Positions 15,599-23,024 of a stretch of DNA of 64,000 bases are shown here, piece after piece; the stretch's first letter is position 1; every line of letters starts with the position of its first letter. A model generated the notes under the pieces. That model saw nothing but the letters and a program-made list of their open reading frames with translations, was not told the DNA's origin and did no database searches. Source of the DNA: Microbacterium salitolerans (GTDB lineage Bacteria; Actinomycetota; Actinomycetes; Actinomycetales; Microbacteriaceae). The position numbers were made by a program, and so were the translations under genes. The stretch covers positions 558,001 to 622,000 of the forward strand of contig NZ_JAHKSH010000001.1 of assembly GCF_019720895.1 (NCBI RefSeq). The letters are read 5' to 3'.

Positions 15599-16240
15599 CT
15601 ACCGCGACGAGATGGTGCCTTCGACGTGCGCGCGCATGCCGTCGAGGGTGGCGCGCATCATCGGCGTCATCGTGCCGTCGACGAACCACCGGAGTGCGGG
15701 CGCCAGGAGAGGCGTCGTCGGCAGGAGCGAGTACGTCCAGCCGAGGCGCGTGCCGTCACCGCGCGCCTCGTATCGGAACTCGGCAACGCCGTGCCGCACG
15801 ACGAACCGCTGCGGGCTCGTCAGCCCCCAGATGACGTAGCGAAAGTGCGCCGGATCGTCGGTGATGACCTGCTCGGCGAGATAGTGCCCGTCGGCGAAGC
15901 GCACGCGCCGGCGATCGCCCTCTCGATGGCCGGGATCCCAGGATCCGATGAGCGGCTCGGTCGATTCGACCGGCGGGAAGCCGCCGTCGAAGTCGATGAC
16001 ATCTTCGAGCGACAGGTTCGGGTCGCTCAGCAGATCGCGCGTCTCCGCGGGCGGCGCGGCGATGTCGATCGAGTGCGTCGTCGAGATGTACCCGTCGTCG
16101 AGGATCCGCGGCGCGGGTCCCGCGAAGTCGGGCGCGCGGCGGGGCGGCGCGGCCGCCCGCTGAATGACGACCGCGACGGCGACGACCGCGGCGGCGATGC
16201 TCACGACGATCCAGCGCCGCCGAGCGTGAGAGCGGGTCAT
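15599..16240 (-). CDS. Membrane-anchored SRPBCC (START-like) domain protein
   Basis: This 213-residue protein has one N-terminal membrane segment (about residues 10-29) followed by a soluble domain with the polyketide-cyclase/START-like pattern. Examples are SIDIAAPPAETRDLL at the start of the domain and TRLGWTYSLLPTTPLL near its end, with a long C-terminal helix. Proteins of this fold bind hydrophobic ligands; no catalytic role can be assigned. GGAG lies 6 nt before the ATG at 16240, and the long upstream extension of this frame lies in the divergent regulator gene and was rejected. A TTGACA-17-TACTGT promoter overlaps one of two TGACANTGTCA sites, so control by the divergent TetR protein is likely. 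Confidence 0.75.
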   Translation of the reverse strand: MTRSHARRRWIVVSIAAAVVAVAVVIQRAAAPPRRAPDFAGPAPRILDDGYISTTHSIDIAAPPAETRDLLSDPNLSLEDVIDFDGGFPPVESTEPLIGSWDPGHREGDRRRVRFADGHYLAEQVITDDPAHFRYVIWGLTSPQRFVVRHGVAEFRYEARGDGTRLGWTYSLLPTTPLLAPALRWFVDGTMTPMMRATLDGMRAHVEGTISSR

Positions 16241-16255
16241 GCGATCTCCTCTGGT

Positions 16256-16266
16256 TGACATTGTCA
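16256..16266. promoter_or_regulatory. TetR operator copy 1 (TGACATTGTCA)
   Basis: A perfect 5-1-5 palindrome flanked by GGT and CCC. Its centre is 42 bp (about four helical turns) from copy 2. It lies just downstream of the predicted transcription start of the SRPBCC gene. Confidence 0.65.
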
Positions 16267-16280
16267 CCCTGACGCGATGA

Positions 16281-16309
16281 ACAGTACGTCGCGAGGGTGA
16301 CAGTGTCAA
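16281..16309 (-). promoter_or_regulatory. Predicted promoter of the SRPBCC gene
   Basis: On the minus strand TTGACA (16309-16304), a 17-nt spacer and TACTGT (16286-16281). The -35 box overlaps operator copy 2. Confidence 0.6.
16298..16308. promoter_or_regulatory. TetR operator copy 2 (TGACAGTGTCA)
   Basis: A perfect 5-1-5 palindrome flanked by GGG and ACC. Together copies 1 and 2 form a larger inverted repeat with 18-nt arms and one mismatch. It covers the SRPBCC -35 box and is next to the regulator's own -10 box (TACGAT, 16319-16324). Confidence 0.65.
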
Positions 16310-16330
16310 CCAATCGCCTACGATGGGCGG

Positions 16331-16873
16331 ATGACCGGCACCAGAGACGCGCTCCTGGCCGCGGCCGTCGACCTTCTCGACGCCGACGGGCCCGCCGCCG
16401 TGACGATGCGGGCCGTGGGGGCGCGCGCGGGCGTCTCGCACAACACGCCCTACAAGCACTTCGCCGATAAGCAGGACATGCTCGCCGAGGTCGCGGCCCG
16501 CGAGCTCGGCGAGACCGCACGGATCCTGCGAGGGCACCGCGAGGACCCTGCGGCCGCGCTGGAAGCCGTCGTCACGCGCTCGATCGACCGACCTCATCGT
16601 TTCCGTCTCGTCTACGGCCGATGGACCGTGCCGTCCGAGTCGCTCGAAGCCGCCGCGGGAGAGGCATGGGCTGCACTGCTCGCGCTCGTCGAGGTCGCTG
16701 TGGCGGCGGGGCGCGTCGACGCACCGGATCCGGAGCTCGCCGCCAGCCTGATCCGCTCCGTCGCGCACGGCGCGATCGAGCTGCACCTCGGCGGGCACCT
16801 CGAGAAGGGCGACGGATCCCAGACCCCCCAGCGGATCATCGACGAGCTTCTCGCACGCCTCGCCCCCCGGTGA
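16331..16873 (+). CDS. TetR-family regulator, divergent from the SRPBCC gene
   Basis: This 180-residue protein has an N-terminal TetR DNA-binding domain (about residues 4-50, recognition region GARAGVSHNTPYKHF) and a C-terminal domain with the WHG-type pattern seen in part of the family. TACGAT is 6 nt before the ATG, so the message should be leaderless. The shared 90-bp intergenic region holds two copies of TGACANTGTCA, which this protein probably binds to repress both itself and the SRPBCC gene. The ligand is unknown. Confidence 0.85.
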   Translation: MTGTRDALLAAAVDLLDADGPAAVTMRAVGARAGVSHNTPYKHFADKQDMLAEVAARELGETARILRGHREDPAAALEAVVTRSIDRPHRFRLVYGRWTVPSESLEAAAGEAWAALLALVEVAVAAGRVDAPDPELAASLIRSVAHGAIELHLGGHLEKGDGSQTPQRIIDELLARLAPR

Positions 16874-16887
16874 TCCGGCGCGTTCGC

Positions 16888-16939
16888 GTGACGCCGATGA
16901 CCCTCCCCGGCGTTCGAAAGGGTCACGAGTGTCACCGGA
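16888..16939. repeat. 52-nt palindromic intergenic element (family B), copy 3
   Basis: It starts GTGACGCCGATGACCCTCCC and ends CACGAGTGTCACCGGA, downstream of the TetR gene. Confidence 0.7.
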
Positions 16940-16970
16940 GGGGATCCGTGCGCCGGTCGCGCGTGTTCGC

Positions 16971-17022
16971 GTGACGTGTACGACTCTTCGCCGGCCGCGG
17001 AAGGGTCGCGAGCGTCACCGGA
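16971..17022. repeat. 52-nt palindromic intergenic element (family B), copy 4
   Basis: It starts GTGACGTGTACGACTCTTCG and ends CGCGAGCGTCACCGGA. It lies 83 nt after copy 3; the 31-nt linker again contains GGATCCGTG and CGGTCGCGCG, as in the copy 1-2 pair. Confidence 0.7.
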
Positions 17023-17075
17023 TGGTGCCGCCGCTCGTCGTCTGACGCGTCCGGCCCTTCCCCCGAGGCGTCACC

Positions 17076-18125
17076 TCACCCGCAGTGCTGCTCCACGAGC
17101 GCCACGAAGCGGTCGATGTCGTCCTCGGTCGTGTCCCAGCTGGTGAGCCAGCGCACCTCGCGGGTCGCAGCGTTCCAGTCGTAGAAGCGCACGTGCTCGC
17201 GCAGGCGGTCGGCCACGCCGTCGGGCAGCGTCGCGAAGACGCCGTTCGCCTGGGTCTCCTGCGTGAAGGCGACCCCGGGGACGCGGCGCTCCTCGATGCG
17301 CGCGCGCAGCCGGGCGGCCATCGCGTTGGCATGGGCGCCGGCGCGGATCCACAGGTCGTCCTCGACGAGCGCGAGCAGCTGGGCCGACACGAAGCGCATC
17401 TTGCTGGCGAGCTGCATGGTGCTCTTGCGGAGGAAGTCGATGCCCGTCACGGCATGGGGGTTCAGGACGACGACGGCCTCGGCGCCCATGGCTCCGATCT
17501 TCGTGCCGCCGAAGCTCAGCACATCGACGCCGACGTCGCGCGTGAACGCCCCCAGCGGCAGGCCGAGCGCCGCCGCGGCGTTGGCGATGCGCGCGCCGTC
17601 CATATGCACGGCGAGGCCGAGCTCGTGGGCGGTGTCGGCGATGGCGCGGATCTTGTCGACCGCGTACAGCGTTCCGAGCTCGGTCGACTGCGTGAGCGAG
17701 ACCACCTGCGGCACGATCGTGTGGATCCCGCGGGATCCGGCGTGCGCGCGCACGAGTTCGGGCGTCAGCTTCGCGTCGGCTGTCGGAACCGGAATGATCT
17801 TGAACCCGCCGACCTTCTCGGGCGCCCCGCCCTCGTCGGTGTTGACGTGGGCGATCGCGGGGGCGATGACGCCGCCCCAGCGCGTGACCATGCTCTGGAG
17901 GCTGACGACGTTCGCACCCGTGCCGTTGAAGACGGGGAACACCTCGACGCCGTCGCCGAGCATCTCGACGAAGCGCGCGCGCAGGGCGTGCGTGTACGGA
18001 TCCTCGCCATACGCCATCGTGTGTCCGCCGCTTGCGAGCGCGACGGCCTCGAGCACCTCGGGGTGGGTTCCGGCGTAGTTGTCCGAGGCGAATCCGCGTC
18101 GGTCGGCGTCATGCAGTCGTTTCAC
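17076..18125 (-). CDS. ltaE: Low-specificity L-threonine aldolase
   Basis: This 349-residue PLP enzyme of fold type I cleaves L-threonine or L-allo-threonine to glycine and acetaldehyde. It has the family blocks FASDNYAGTHPEVLEA at the N-terminus, AHVNTDEGGAPE, the cofactor-binding Asp176 in HMDGARI and the Schiff-base Lys209 in SFGGTKIGAMGAEA. Length is normal. The start is GTG at 18125, placed 6 nt after TAGCCT (minus strand, 18137-18132), so it should be leaderless. It is a single gene between family-B and family-A repeats. Confidence 0.88.
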   Translation of the reverse strand: MKRLHDADRRGFASDNYAGTHPEVLEAVALASGGHTMAYGEDPYTHALRARFVEMLGDGVEVFPVFNGTGANVVSLQSMVTRWGGVIAPAIAHVNTDEGGAPEKVGGFKIIPVPTADAKLTPELVRAHAGSRGIHTIVPQVVSLTQSTELGTLYAVDKIRAIADTAHELGLAVHMDGARIANAAAALGLPLGAFTRDVGVDVLSFGGTKIGAMGAEAVVVLNPHAVTGIDFLRKSTMQLASKMRFVSAQLLALVEDDLWIRAGAHANAMAARLRARIEERRVPGVAFTQETQANGVFATLPDGVADRLREHVRFYDWNAATREVRWLTSWDTTEDDIDRFVALVEQHCG

Positions 18126-18160
18126 GGTCCCAGGCTACGGGGCGCCCATGCGTCCGAAGC

Positions 18161-18229
18161 CACGCAGTCGATCCGTTCGGGAGGGGGCGGAGCAGTCGGA
18201 TTCGGCCCCTCGGATCGCCGATTCGACTG
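18161..18229. repeat. GACTGCGT-family degenerate inverted repeat
   Basis: CACGCAGTCGAT at 18161-18172 and ATTCGACTG at 18221-18229 are complementary core segments, with a further AGCAGTCGGATT in the loop. It lies between divergent ltaE and the end of the GNAT gene. Confidence 0.5.
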
Positions 18230-18247
18230 AGCCGTGTCGCGCCGACC

Positions 18248-18742
18248 TCAGCGCACCATCCGCAGCTCCTCGAGCACCATGACACCGCGATCGTCGCGCT
18301 TGACCGCGCCGTCCAGTGCGAAGCCGGCCTTCTCGTAGAACGCGATCGCTCGGGCATTGCCCGTGAGGACCCACAGGTACGCCGGGTCCTGGCCGACCGT
18401 CGCGTGGATCAGTGGCCCGGCCGCGCCGGAGCCGTGTCGTTCCGGCGCGAGATAGAGGGCGTAGAGCTCGCGCGGCCGCGGCGGGCCCTCGTCGCGAGCC
18501 GCACCGCACGTCGAGAAGCCGATGACGGCGCCGTCCTCGACCGCGACCCAGGTGGATCCGCGTCCGTCCACGTCCGCGCCTGCGAGGATCCGCCGCCAGC
18601 GGTCGGCGCGCTGCCCGACATCGAGGGAGTCCAGGATGTCCTGCGGCATGAGGCCGCGATACGCGTGCTGCCAGGTGCGCACGTGCACGTCGGCGATGCC
18701 GTCGGCGTCGTCGGGAAGGCCCGGGCGGATCTCGAGTGCCAT
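18248..18742 (-). CDS. GNAT-family N-acetyltransferase
   Basis: This 164-residue protein has the GNAT order of motifs: an N-terminal LEIRPGLPDDADGIADVH, a central substrate-side segment, the acetyl-CoA-binding region around LYLAPERHGSGAAGPLI (Arg/Gly loop), and a C-terminal NARAIAFYEKAGF. The acceptor substrate cannot be told from sequence. TACGAT (minus strand, 18754-18749) lies 6 nt before the ATG with TTGTGA 17 nt further upstream, giving a leaderless transcript; this decided the start against the much longer open frame to 19327. Confidence 0.82.
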   Translation of the reverse strand: MALEIRPGLPDDADGIADVHVRTWQHAYRGLMPQDILDSLDVGQRADRWRRILAGADVDGRGSTWVAVEDGAVIGFSTCGAARDEGPPRPRELYALYLAPERHGSGAAGPLIHATVGQDPAYLWVLTGNARAIAFYEKAGFALDGAVKRDDRGVMVLEELRMVR

Positions 18743-18922
18743 GCGCGGATCGTATGGGGGTGCGGGCTCGATCACAACACACGTACGGCAGAACCGGCGA
18801 GCGGCGTGCGGATCCGCCGCTCGACACGGGTGCGCCGGCGAGATCTGCCGTCCTCCTGCACGCGTGACCCCGCGTGACGAGCCCGTGTGCGACGAGCCGA
18901 CCGCCCGACCTACGCTGGCGGG

Positions 18923-19444
18923 ATGACGGATCCGCGGTCTCAGGCGACGTATCAGGTGCGACTCGGATGGGGGGCCGATGCGCTCGACCTGCTCGAGCCG
19001 GCCGAGATCCTCGTCGTGGTCGACGCGATCGGGGCAGATGCCGCCCTCGCGCAGGCCGCCGCGGGACGGGCTGAGACGGTGTTCGCGGGCTCCCTGCGCA
19101 ACGCGACCGCGACGGCGCGGGCCGCGTACGACGCGCAGAAGGCGCGCGGCGGGCGCACGTCGATCGCGCTGATCCTCGCGGGCGACGGCGGTCGGTTCGC
19201 GGTCGAGGACTACCTCGCCGCCGGCGCGATCGCCGACGGGCTGAGCGCGCTCGGCATCGACCACACCGCCCCCGAAGTCGCCGTCGCCGGCGAGGGGTTC
19301 CACGGCCTGAAGCGCGCCCTCAAGCACCTGCTGTCAGCCAGCGCCACGGGGCTCGCGCTCGCCGCAGAGGGTCGTCGCGACGAGGTCAGAGCCGCGGCCG
19401 AGCTCGACGCCGAGCCGGAAGCGCACCTCCTCACCGCGAGCTGA
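18923..19444 (+). CDS. ComB-like (2-phosphosulfolactate phosphatase family) protein
   Basis: This 173-residue protein shows the pattern of the ComB family: VRLGWGADALDLLEPAEILVVVDAIG near the start, a GSLRNATATARAAYD segment, IALILAGDGGRFAVEDYLAAGAI in the middle and GLKRALKHLLSASATGLALA near the end. ComB of methanogens removes phosphate from 2-phosphosulfolactate, but actinobacterial members are widespread in species without coenzyme M, so the real substrate is unknown. It is at the short end for the family (often 220 or more). TACGCT lies 6 nt before the ATG, indicating a leaderless message. Confidence 0.6.
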   Translation: MTDPRSQATYQVRLGWGADALDLLEPAEILVVVDAIGADAALAQAAAGRAETVFAGSLRNATATARAAYDAQKARGGRTSIALILAGDGGRFAVEDYLAAGAIADGLSALGIDHTAPEVAVAGEGFHGLKRALKHLLSASATGLALAAEGRRDEVRAAAELDAEPEAHLLTAS

Positions 19445-19479
19445 CGCGCGCCCGACGCCCTCACGCCCCACCTGCAGCG

Positions 19480-19935
19480 GTGCGCGCCTGCGCGCAGGCG
19501 TGCGCCCCTGAGGGTCCCTGGGGTCGGATCTCTCCTGACCTATGCGCATCTCCTCGCAGAGGCACGGGTGGTGTGCGTGCCCGTGGGCAAGCGCGCTCGC
19601 GCGCCGCCGTGCATTCCTGAGGAGATGTGCGCTCCTGAGGATCCCTGACCCCGGATCCCTCCTCATCTGTGCGCATCTCCTCGCGGCGGCACGGGCGGTT
19701 TGGGGTCCCGGGGGGCACGCGTGCCTTGGTGTCGGCGTGCGCAGCCGTGCGTTCGTGAGGAGATGTGCGTTCCTGAGGACCCTTGGTCCCGGATCCGTCC
19801 TCCTCTGTGCGCATGTCCTCGTGGCGGCACGGGTGGTTTGCGCGCTCGCGCGCCGCCGTGCGCCCCTGAGGAGATGCGCGTTCCCGAGGAACCATTGCCC
19901 CGGATCCCTCCCCATCCGTGCACTTCTCCGCACGG
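19480..19935. repeat. Tandem repeat array, about 3.5 units of 111-138 bp, each able to fold into a hairpin (family C)
   Basis: Units begin with TGCGCATCTCCTCG at 19543, TGCGCATCTCCTCG at 19670, TGCGCATGTCCTCG at 19808 and a degenerate TGCACTTCTCCGC at 19919, with a partial unit before 19543. In each full unit this arm is complementary to a later GAGGAGATGTGCG-type arm, enclosing a GC-rich loop with GGCACGGGTGG and GCGCCGCCGTG, and each ends with a GGATCC-containing stretch. The array fills the whole gap between the ComB-like and SprT-like genes. Unit length and spacer variation do not fit CRISPR. Confidence 0.75.
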
Positions 19936-19943
19936 GGGCGGCG

Positions 19944-20435
19944 TCAGTCGCGCGGTGCCTGCGCCGCCAGGCGGTCGGCGCGGGTGATCTCGCGGCGGTG
20001 CCACTCGAACACGAAGCGCGGATCGAACCGCCGAGCGCAGGTGACACAGGACGACGCGCGCGTCGGCCGTCGGTGCCGGTACACGGTGTGGCCGTTGGGG
20101 CAGGTGCCGACCCAGGGGGCGAGCTCGGTGGCGGTCTCGCCGTGGTGGGTCGTACCGCCGACGTAGCCGATGTCGCGGGCGATGCGCTTCCACTCGGGTC
20201 CGTGGCCGGCGGCCGCCCCTGCGACGGCGTGCGCGACCTCGTGCAGCAGCGTCTGGTGGTTGTCGTCGTCGCTGAAGCGGGCCGCGAGGTAGCGCGAGAG
20301 CGAGATGCGCCTGTTTGTGTAGTTGCACAGGCCCGCGCGGCGCTTCGCGTTGTCGAATCCGAAGGTCCAGCTGTCGTCGAGGTGCATGCGGATGAGGGCG
20401 TGCGCCCATACCCTCACGCGATCCAGATCCGACAC
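19944..20435 (-). CDS. SprT-like zinc metalloprotease-domain protein
   Basis: This 163-residue protein has the zinc-binding active site HEVAH (His65, Glu66, His69) with a third ligand candidate His78, as in the SprT/Spartan family. A C-terminal zinc ribbon is seen (CPNGH, then CVTC). SprT-like proteins are implicated in DNA-protein crosslink processing in other organisms; the bacterial role is not established. The start is GTG at 20435, 6 nt after TAGCCT (minus strand, 20447-20442), so leaderless. Downstream of it lies the family-C repeat array. Confidence 0.78.
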   Translation of the reverse strand: MSDLDRVRVWAHALIRMHLDDSWTFGFDNAKRRAGLCNYTNRRISLSRYLAARFSDDDNHQTLLHEVAHAVAGAAAGHGPEWKRIARDIGYVGGTTHHGETATELAPWVGTCPNGHTVYRHRRPTRASSCVTCARRFDPRFVFEWHRREITRADRLAAQAPRD

Positions 20436-20530
20436 GGACCCAGGCTATGCCGAACCCCTGACATTCGACGAGCGCGCCTCACCCCGCCTTGCGAGCAGCC
20501 CGCGCCCCCCCCGCAAGGGGCCCGTCCCCG

Positions 20531-21724
20531 CTACCCTCGCGCCGCCCGCGTCGTCGCCGCGATCGCGAAGGCGGCGACGCTCATCGTGATTCCGCAGCCC
20601 ACGATGACGCGCGCGTCGATGATCCCGAGCATCGCGGCGCCTCCCGCGGTGATGAACACGGCGGGCAGCTGCAGCAGCATGTTGACGGTCGTGCCGACGC
20701 GACCCTGCAGCCGCGCGGGGGTCCGGATCTGCGACTCGGTGACGTACGCGATGACCGCCGCCGTCACCCCGAGCCCGATGACGGCGAGGCCGGCGCCCAT
20801 GAGCCACACGTCGTCGCCGAGCATCGGCGCGACGCCGACGGCCATGAGCAGCGCCCCGCCCGTCATGACGCGCACCCGCCCGAAGCGCGTCATGAGCAGC
20901 GCGCCGGTCAGTCCGGCGACGAGTCCGCCGAGCCCGATCATCGCCTCGAGCGGCCCCATCCACGCCGCCTCGACGCCCATGCGCTCGAGCACCGCGAATC
21001 CGACCGCGCTCGTGAAGGCGGCCGTGCTCGACAGCAGCATCAGCGACACCGTCAGGCGTCCGAGGGGAGCGGCCGTGAACAGGTGGCGGAAGCCGGCCGT
21101 GACCGAGCGCCAGAACGGATCCGGATCCTCCTCGACGGGCGACTCGGCGAACCGCAGGAGGGCGAACGCGAGGGCCGCGAGGGCGAAGGCGACGACCGCC
21201 GCTGCGACGATCGGAAGTGGGCCGGTCCACAGGTAGACGCCGGCCGCGACGAAGGGCAGGGTGAGCCGCAGCACCTGGTCGATCGACTGCAGCAGTGCGT
21301 TCGCCGGGCCGAGATCGTCGTCGCTCAGGAGGTCGCGCAGGATCCCGCCGCGGCATCCGGCGGTCGCGTACGACACGGCGGCGTAGACGACGACGCTCGC
21401 GTAGATGATCCAGAACTGCGACGGGTCCTGCACGAGGAAGAGCGGCACCAGGCCCGCCACCGCGACGGAGTACGACACGACGAGCATGCGGCGCCGCGAG
21501 ACGCGGTCGGCGAGCCGGCCGATCATCGGCGCGAACAGCGCGGGCACGCCGAACAGCGCGAAGGTGAGGGCGCCGAGCGCCGCGCTGGCCGTGAGCTCGG
21601 CGACCCACACGCCGAGGATGACCATGAGCAGCGAATCGGCGACGTTCGCCAGCGCCCAGCCGGCCACGACGCCCGCGAAGAGGCGGCTGCGGAGGCGGAC
21701 CTTCTCCGGCGCGACCGCGGTCAT
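20531..21724 (-). CDS. Major facilitator superfamily exporter
   Basis: This 397-residue integral membrane protein has about 12 transmembrane helices and the MFS loop motif GRLADRVSRRRML between helices 2 and 3. The layout fits drug-exporter-type MFS proteins (MFS_1/MFS_3). It starts at 21724, overlapping the stop codon of the ArsR-like regulator (ATGA), so the two are translationally coupled. The pairing suggests the regulator senses the exported compound, which is unknown. Confidence 0.82.
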   Translation of the reverse strand: MTAVAPEKVRLRSRLFAGVVAGWALANVADSLLMVILGVWVAELTASAALGALTFALFGVPALFAPMIGRLADRVSRRRMLVVSYSVAVAGLVPLFLVQDPSQFWIIYASVVVYAAVSYATAGCRGGILRDLLSDDDLGPANALLQSIDQVLRLTLPFVAAGVYLWTGPLPIVAAAVVAFALAALAFALLRFAESPVEEDPDPFWRSVTAGFRHLFTAAPLGRLTVSLMLLSSTAAFTSAVGFAVLERMGVEAAWMGPLEAMIGLGGLVAGLTGALLMTRFGRVRVMTGGALLMAVGVAPMLGDDVWLMGAGLAVIGLGVTAAVIAYVTESQIRTPARLQGRVGTTVNMLLQLPAVFITAGGAAMLGIIDARVIVGCGITMSVAAFAIAATTRAARG

Positions 21725-22284
21725 GACGGCGGCCGCTCGCTCCAGAGTGCGGACAGGAAGCGCACGTGACGCGCGTCGGCGGGGCGCTTCGCCGGATCCG
21801 CCGCGCGGTCGGCGAATCGGTCGAGGACGTGATCGATCTCCTCGGCGACGGCGGACAGCTCCTCGCGCGTCGCCCAGAAGCCGGCGTGGCGCTGATGGGA
21901 GGAGTGGGTCCACTCGGGGTCGTCGTCGGCGGCCGTGTCCATCCAGCGATCGAGGCTGCGCACCGACTCGGCGAGGAGTGCTCGGCCGGCCGCGAAGGTC
22001 GCCGCCAGGCCCTCGGCGTCGCCGGGCTCTGCATCGATCGTGACGGTGCCCGCGATCGCCTTCCAGGGCTTCTCCCGCCCCCGTCGTTCGCCCGGCTCGA
22101 GGTATCCGTACATCGCCAGCTGGCGCAGGTGGAAGGAGCAGCTGGCGACCGACTCGCCTGTCGCCGTGGCCGCCTCCGTCGCGGTCATCTCGCGCCCGTC
22201 GCGGAACAGCTCGAGGAGCCGCACCCGGAGGGGATGCGTGAGGGCCTTGATCTGCTCGGTCTGCGTCACACGCCGTTCTGCCAT
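21721..22284 (-). CDS. ArsR-like winged-helix regulator of the MFS exporter
   Basis: This 187-residue protein has an N-terminal winged helix of the HTH_20/ArsR type (about residues 5-75; IKALTHPLRVRLLELFRDG, then TESVASCSFHLRQLAMYGYL-like recognition helix) and a C-terminal helical domain of about 110 residues without metal-binding Cys/His clusters. It probably represses its own operon with the MFS exporter. The upstream region is AT-rich and holds three CTTTAG half-sites (22301-22330), a candidate operator. Confidence 0.8.
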   Translation of the reverse strand: MAERRVTQTEQIKALTHPLRVRLLELFRDGREMTATEAATATGESVASCSFHLRQLAMYGYLEPGERRGREKPWKAIAGTVTIDAEPGDAEGLAATFAAGRALLAESVRSLDRWMDTAADDDPEWTHSSHQRHAGFWATREELSAVAEEIDHVLDRFADRAADPAKRPADARHVRFLSALWSERPPS

Positions 22285-22300
22285 GTCGGCAGTATGTATC

Positions 22301-22330
22301 CTAAAGAACCCTTTAGCAAGATATCTTTAG
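22301..22330. promoter_or_regulatory. Candidate operator of the ArsR-like/MFS operon
   Basis: CTAAAG (22301-22306) and CTTTAG (22311-22316) form a perfect 6-4-6 inverted repeat. A third CTTTAG follows at 22325-22330, overlapping the palindrome AAGATATCTT. Such AT-rich sequence is rare in this window. Confidence 0.5.
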
Positions 22331-22384
22331 AATCATGCGAGGCTGCGTCCGAGCGTGGTGCCGCGGCCCGAGCGGCGCCTCGCG

Positions 22385-22942
22385 TCAGCTCGCGAAGATG
22401 CCGCGGTCCGTGGAGCGCTTGCGCTCGGCGGCGTCGATGAAGTTCATCGTGACCTCGAGCTGCTCGTCGTCGGCGCCCAGCTCCTGGCGGAGGAAGAGCT
22501 CGCGCTTGAAATCGCTGCGCGCCCCGGCGTAGTCGCCCGCGTCGTAGCGCGTCTTGCCGCGGTGGCTGTGGGCGAGGGCGCTGATGCGCGGCCAGCTCTG
22601 GCCCTCGGCCTCTTCGATGCAGGTCGTGAGCTCGGCTTCGGCGCGCGAGAAGGATCCGCGTCGCTGGTTGACGGTGGCGTGGAGGATCCGCGCGTGCAGC
22701 AGATCCTTGCGGGTGCCTGACATGCGCGCAAGGCGCACGGCGTGCTCGGCGATCTGCAGGGCCTCGTCGATCTCGCCGAGGACCTTGAGGAGCCAGACCT
22801 GCTCGAGCTGTGCGGGGAAGCTGCGCTGCCGGCGCACCTCGACGAGTCGTTCGTAGACGCCCTCGCGGTCGACGATCTCCTGCAGGGTCTCGGGGTCGTA
22901 TCCCTGGATGAAGCCCACGCCGCGTCCCTTCGTCCGTACCAT
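22385..22942 (-). CDS. TPR-like helical repeat protein
   Basis: This 185-residue protein is built of paired helices with tetratricopeptide character, such as LLKVLGEIDEALQIAEHAVRLA, RRGSFSRAEAELTTCIEEA and RYDAGDYAGARSDFKRELFL, each ending in an acidic/alanine pattern. It probably mediates protein-protein contact. The start at 22942 was chosen over 22957 because GGGGAG lies 7 nt upstream. No functional partner is adjacent: the neighbours are an ArsR-like regulator and a spermidine-synthase-like protein. Confidence 0.6.
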   Translation of the reverse strand: MVRTKGRGVGFIQGYDPETLQEIVDREGVYERLVEVRRQRSFPAQLEQVWLLKVLGEIDEALQIAEHAVRLARMSGTRKDLLHARILHATVNQRRGSFSRAEAELTTCIEEAEGQSWPRISALAHSHRGKTRYDAGDYAGARSDFKRELFLRQELGADDEQLEVTMNFIDAAERKRSTDRGIFAS

Positions 22943-23024
22943 CGTGCGACTCCCCATCCTGCCTGGTCACGGCGAGGTAACGGAATCGGCGCGCGGATCC
23001 GTCGTGAAACGTCCGGCGGATCCG

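Noticed and set aside
19480-19935. Possible CRISPR array
   Set aside because: Units are 111-138 bp and similar throughout; there are no short identical repeats with unique spacers and no cas genes.
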